A program made the translations under genes and the position numbers. From Rapana venosa (taxonomy: Eukaryota > Mollusca > Gastropoda > Neogastropoda > Muricidae): a stretch of DNA of 64,000 nt. The stretch covers positions 22,419,730 through 22,483,729 of the forward strand of contig CM054153.1 in assembly GCA_028751875.1 (NCBI GenBank), given 5' to 3'. A model generated the notes under the pieces. The model had not been told where the DNA came from. It searched no databases and saw nothing but the letters and a program-made list of their open reading frames with translations. Of this stretch, positions 60,517 to 64,000 are shown one piece after another; the stretch's first letter is position 1, and every line of letters begins with the position of its first letter.

Positions 60517-60566
60517 AATTCAAAGAATTTAGACTGTAAAACATGTCTGTGAAAAGCGAATGAAAA
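60419..60566. repeat. Direct duplication around a (GT)n tract
   Basis: GAATTTAGACTGTAAAACAT, continuing GTCTGTGAAAAG, occurs at 60420 and 60526 with a GT run (60479-60514) between the copies. Confidence 0.9.
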
Positions 60567-60734
60567 TGTATCTGGTAAGAACAGATGAAGATTGAACGTT
60601 ATAGTTTAGGTGGCCAAATTGTGATTGTTTCCATGGGAAGTGTGTGAACCTGAATCAATAATGTATTGTTAGGTTTTATAAGAAACGCCCCCCCCCCCCC
60701 TCCCCCTTATTTGCTCCTCAGCTAGAACTCAATT

Positions 60735-60965
60735 ATTTTTTAAATTGTATTTTTTATATCGAGGATAATGGAATAAGCACTTGTGTGCTTTTTTACAGCC
60801 AGTCCCCGTGTGTATGCGGTTTTGCCAATTTTGTCATCTGTTCCCACTGGCACACAATAGCCTACTCTTATGAAAAGCGGAACAGGATTTAACGTGTGCG
60901 CAAGATGTAAGATGTTCTGCGTGAGTTCGCACACGGGGCCTCGATTTATAGTCTCATCAGAAGGA
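60735..60965 (-). mobile_element. SINE family D body copy, headless
   Basis: ATATCGAGGATAATGGAATAAG, CCAGTCCCCGTGTGTATGCG and GGGGCCTCGATTTATAGTC match the complete element at 20013-20441. It contains a small internal duplication (CAAGATGTAAGATG). Confidence 0.85.
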
Positions 60966-61009
60966 CACCAAAGAAGTGAGTTTGCAATCAGTTGCTAATC
61001 ATCAAGCTA

Positions 61010-61170
61010 GCTGCATTCCAACTTTGGGGATAATGTCGAAACAGGACAGTAGAGTACATGCATTTGTAATGATTTTTTCTGGTCCACAATGGCCTACTCT
61101 TCTAAAGGGCAGAACAGGTTTTAATGTGACCACAATGTTTTACGTGACCTCTCAAAGGCACAATGCAATT
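61010..61170 (+). mobile_element. SINE family C body fragment
   Basis: GCTGCATTCCAACTTTGGGG, AAACAGGACAG and CACAATGGCCTACTCTTC match the 59340-59470 region of the family C copy. Neither the head nor the end is present. Confidence 0.65.
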
Positions 61171-61339
61171 AGAAAAAAAAAAAAAACCAAACATGTACAC
61201 ATGCGTATATCTTTCTATTTCTTCACACGTAACACAGAAATGAAAAATAAAAAGGTCAAAAATGAGAAAAAGCTGATTGCCTACTGTTCTTTGTATCAGT
61301 GTTGTTGATGCATTATAATAATCTTATAATTATGGCGAT

Positions 61340-61345
<6 letters not shown>

Positions 61346-61386
<41 letters not shown>
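61346..61386. repeat. (GT)n microsatellite
   Basis: A perfect GT run of about 40 bases. A poly-C run follows at 61425-61438. Confidence 0.97.
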
Positions 61387-61387
<1 letters not shown>

Positions 61388-62369
61388 CTGTACGGTAGGT
61401 AAGTGAATAAAAACAATAAAAAGCCCCCCCCCCCCCCAAGAAAATAAACCCAAACAAAAACACAAATTTAAAAGTATTTTAAACTCTTCTTCAAAATATT
61501 TATTTGTTGCCTGGAATGAAATCAACTCAAGTAATATCAATCAGCTCCTGTACTTGTTACAAAAATAACCCATGAAGAAACCACCCCAGGAAAAACTTTC
61601 TTTTGACACTAACATTTCACCGTGGGCCTCCTTTACATTGGTTTCTTACTGGCAGGGAACAAAACCTGAAGTAACAGCAATCAGGTTCTCACCAGATATT
61701 ACCCCCCCCCCCCCTCCCCCACCACTTCCGTGTGTTGCGTTCTGCATTCTGCATGCATGCGCTCGCGCGTAAAAAGAAAATGCTTGCAGCCTATTTAGGC
61801 CTAGAAGATAGGAACAACATGCATAAATGTGAACTTCACAAAAGATACTGGAGAGTGGTGAAGGTGCTCACGTTGGAAGGGGGGGGGGGGGGGGGGGGCG
61901 GTAAGGGGTGGTCAACAATGTTTCATTGGGGAGGGGGTGGGATGGAGGCTGTACACAGTTCGCTTCAAGTATCCACCTTTAAGTCATAATAAGCAAAAGA
62001 TTTTCTACTGTCTTAAATACGAAGCCAAAAAGCAAAAGATTTTCTCCCTCAGTAAACCAACTACAGGTCAAACCAGTACTAGGCATCCGGCTAGCTGGGT
62101 CAGGGTGACTTTCGCCTGCTTTGACATTGACCTTGCCCCCCTCCCCTACTAATCCACCACCGCCATATCTTTCTCCACCCACCTTGTTTATCAAGACTGC
62201 CCAGCTGATAGTCCAACTGCCCGGTGCTCGCTTTTCTTATGTGCCTATCCGTGCAAGATTTATCCCCCTCACTGAGTGAATGTTGACGGGATAAAAATTA
62301 CCGAGATCTCGCGATACGCTTTGTAAATAATGTTCGTTGTAGTTTAGAAAGCTATCTCTGTCTTGAAAC

Positions 62370-62508
62370 AAAATTGTGTGTCACAATGTTTACGATTGCA
62401 CAAATGACTGGTCTGTTCCACATGTTATTTTGATTGCTCTAGACAATACTGCTTAGATCTTGATAAAAGGGTTGGGTTGCTATTGTTTTTATTTTTGGTG
62501 CTATTCGA

Positions 62509-62560
<52 letters not shown>

Positions 62561-62691
62561 ACAATGTTTAGATTGCACAAATGACTGGTCTGTTCCACAT
62601 GTTATTTTGATTGCTCTAGACAATACTGCTTAGATCTTGATAAAAGGGTTGGGTTGGGTTGCTATTGTTTTTATTTTTGGTGCTATTCGAA

Positions 62692-62752
<61 letters not shown>
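62370..62752. repeat. Two tandem copies of a 180 bp segment, each ending in a (GT)n run
   Basis: TGTGTCACAATGTTTA, GTTCCACATGTTATTTTGAT and GGTGCTATTCGAACT occur at 62373-62512 and 62553-62692, each followed by GT runs of 45-55 bases. The second copy has an extra GGGTT. Confidence 0.95.
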
Positions 62753-62756
<4 letters not shown>

Positions 62757-63371
62757 ATCAAAGTTTAAACCTATCCTGAAGATTTTTTTGGTATTTGAAT
62801 TTTTTGGTATAAAAGTCAAATAATAATAAACTGTCCACACTTTTTCATACTTTTCACACATTCGGTTCATGGCAAGACTATCTATTCTTTAAAAACTCTG
62901 TTAACTGGATATCAGTTAATAACACCCCCAAAATATTTCACTACATAAGATGAAACATTTTCAATTAAAAAGTCTCCTTTTATCATAGACAAAGAAAATG
63001 CAGATTTCTGAAGTTTTTGTTTAACAGATCATGAGCGCAACGCTTGAATCACTAGGATATCATCCCCCTCCCTTACAGAGAATATTAAAAACTGTCCGGG
63101 AGGGGGCAGGGGAGAAATTCACACGGGAGAAACATTCTACTCCATGCCATCAGCACGCATTGTACTTTTATGACTGTGTGGGTCACTGACTCATCGGTCA
63201 ATAGGCTACAAGTCTTCTCCGACTGTGAATGTTCGTACAGTACACGTTTTCACTACTGACCGTACACAAGGCTGTCTGTTCGCACTCAACTTTTCACACA
63301 CTGTTGGCCTAGTGTGTAGAGACAAGCTCTGGACTTTAGATGTCTGCTTCTCCGTCCAGTCATTTTAAACT

Positions 63372-63995
63372 TGCGGGCCAAAGGCACATACCACTGGCCT
63401 ACACTTGCAGCTGTATGTAGTTCAGTGGTTTGACTGGCCAGCACACGGTAGTAATGGCTGGTTGACCGTCCAGTCTCTAAATAAAAAATAATGGGAACTC
63501 ATAGGCCCTAGCTCAACTCAACTCCCCCCCCCCCCCCCCAGGCAGGGGGGGGGGGGGGGGGGGGGGGGGAGGCTGTCAGTATAAGATAGTCTCTCCACAT
63601 TCTGGAAATTTGTGCTACAAATTTCCTGTTTTCTTTCACTCTTTGTTTGTGCCTTGTCCTTTTCTCCTATTTTCTGCCTTCTTAGCCCAATCATCTCCCC
63701 TGCCTTTTCCCCCAGAATGACGTAAAAAGCTAACAATTCTCTCTTACGCCCAAGTTGAAGCTGGGCCTGACTTGTTAGGCACTGTAACGGCAGCGCGACG
63801 CATTTTCGCTCCTAACAATAGTTGCTGTCTGAGAGTTCGACTGACAACCACTAAGAAGAACCCTACCAAAGGCACATACCACTGGCCCACACTTTGGGCG
63901 GCGTTAGCCTATGTTGTTCAGTGGTTTGACCGGTGAGCTGTATTGGCTGGCTGACCGTACTAGGCCTACAGTCCCTAAATAAAATAGGATAACTC
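63372..63995. repeat. Direct duplication flanking a poly-C/poly-G hairpin
   Basis: GGCACATACCACTGGCC and GTTCAGTGGTTTGAC, then CCCTAAATAAAA, occur at 63382-63490 and 63871-63985 with divergence. Between them, 16 C (63524-63539) face 25 G (63545-63569) across a 5-base spacer. Confidence 0.85.
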
Positions 63996-64000
63996 CGCTG

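Overview
The window is animal nuclear DNA. Its genes are split by GT-AG introns, introns and spacers are packed with microsatellites (GT, CT/GA, poly-G) and tRNA-headed SINEs, and it holds several APE-endonuclease/reverse-transcriptase LINEs. There is no sign of operons or ribosome binding sites. The PARP14-type gene, the divergent alpha-arrestin, the PAR/NFIL3-type bZIP and the repeat style (SINEs ending in GCGCTATATAAAT plus ATT repeats) suggest a lophotrochozoan, probably a mollusc. That placement is inference.

Three protein genes can be assembled from splice sites and matching intron phases.

(1) Minus strand, about 22.6 kb down to at least 3.9 kb: the 5' part of a PARP14-like gene. It has a short first coding exon (22484-22565), an RRM-like exon (19755-19989) and a large exon with about five KH-like repeats (13164-15280). 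These are followed by a tandem array in which the end of the large exon and its intron are repeated (exons at 12023, 8701, 7090 and 5515), and by a probable further exon at 3908-3990. The catalytic end would lie left of position 1. One base is missing in the large exon relative to the array copies, and this shifts the frame into a stop.

(2) Plus strand, 34618-41182: a complete seven-exon arrestin-domain gene of 406 codons, with all phases consistent.

(3) Minus strand, 59066 down to 55830: the last two coding exons of a bZIP transcription factor (PAR/NFIL3-like basic region, glutamine-rich tail). Part of its last exon and 3' flank is tandemly duplicated at 54079-54915 as a broken copy.

Layout: 0.5-3.7 kb LINE (minus); 3.9 kb candidate PARP-like exon; 4.1-4.8 kb LINE fragment; 5.0-5.3 kb inverted repeat and poly-G; 5.4-13.2 kb exon array interrupted by an internally deleted LINE, a SINE and a 2.2 kb LINE; 13.2-22.6 kb upstream PARP-like exons with LINE and SINE insertions in introns; 22.6-34.6 kb gene-poor sequence with SINEs, a LINE 3' end and a trinucleotide-rich tract, plus a possible first exon or promoter near 31.5 kb; 34.6-42.1 kb arrestin gene; 42-50.7 kb SINEs and AT-rich spacer; 50.8-53.4 kb LINE; 54-59 kb bZIP gene and duplication; 59-64 kb SINEs, microsatellites and local duplications.

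The three genes show no evident functional link. The most unusual structures are the symmetric-exon array, a SINE that joins a tRNA-like head to a 5S rRNA-like segment, and the tandem duplication of the bZIP terminal exon.
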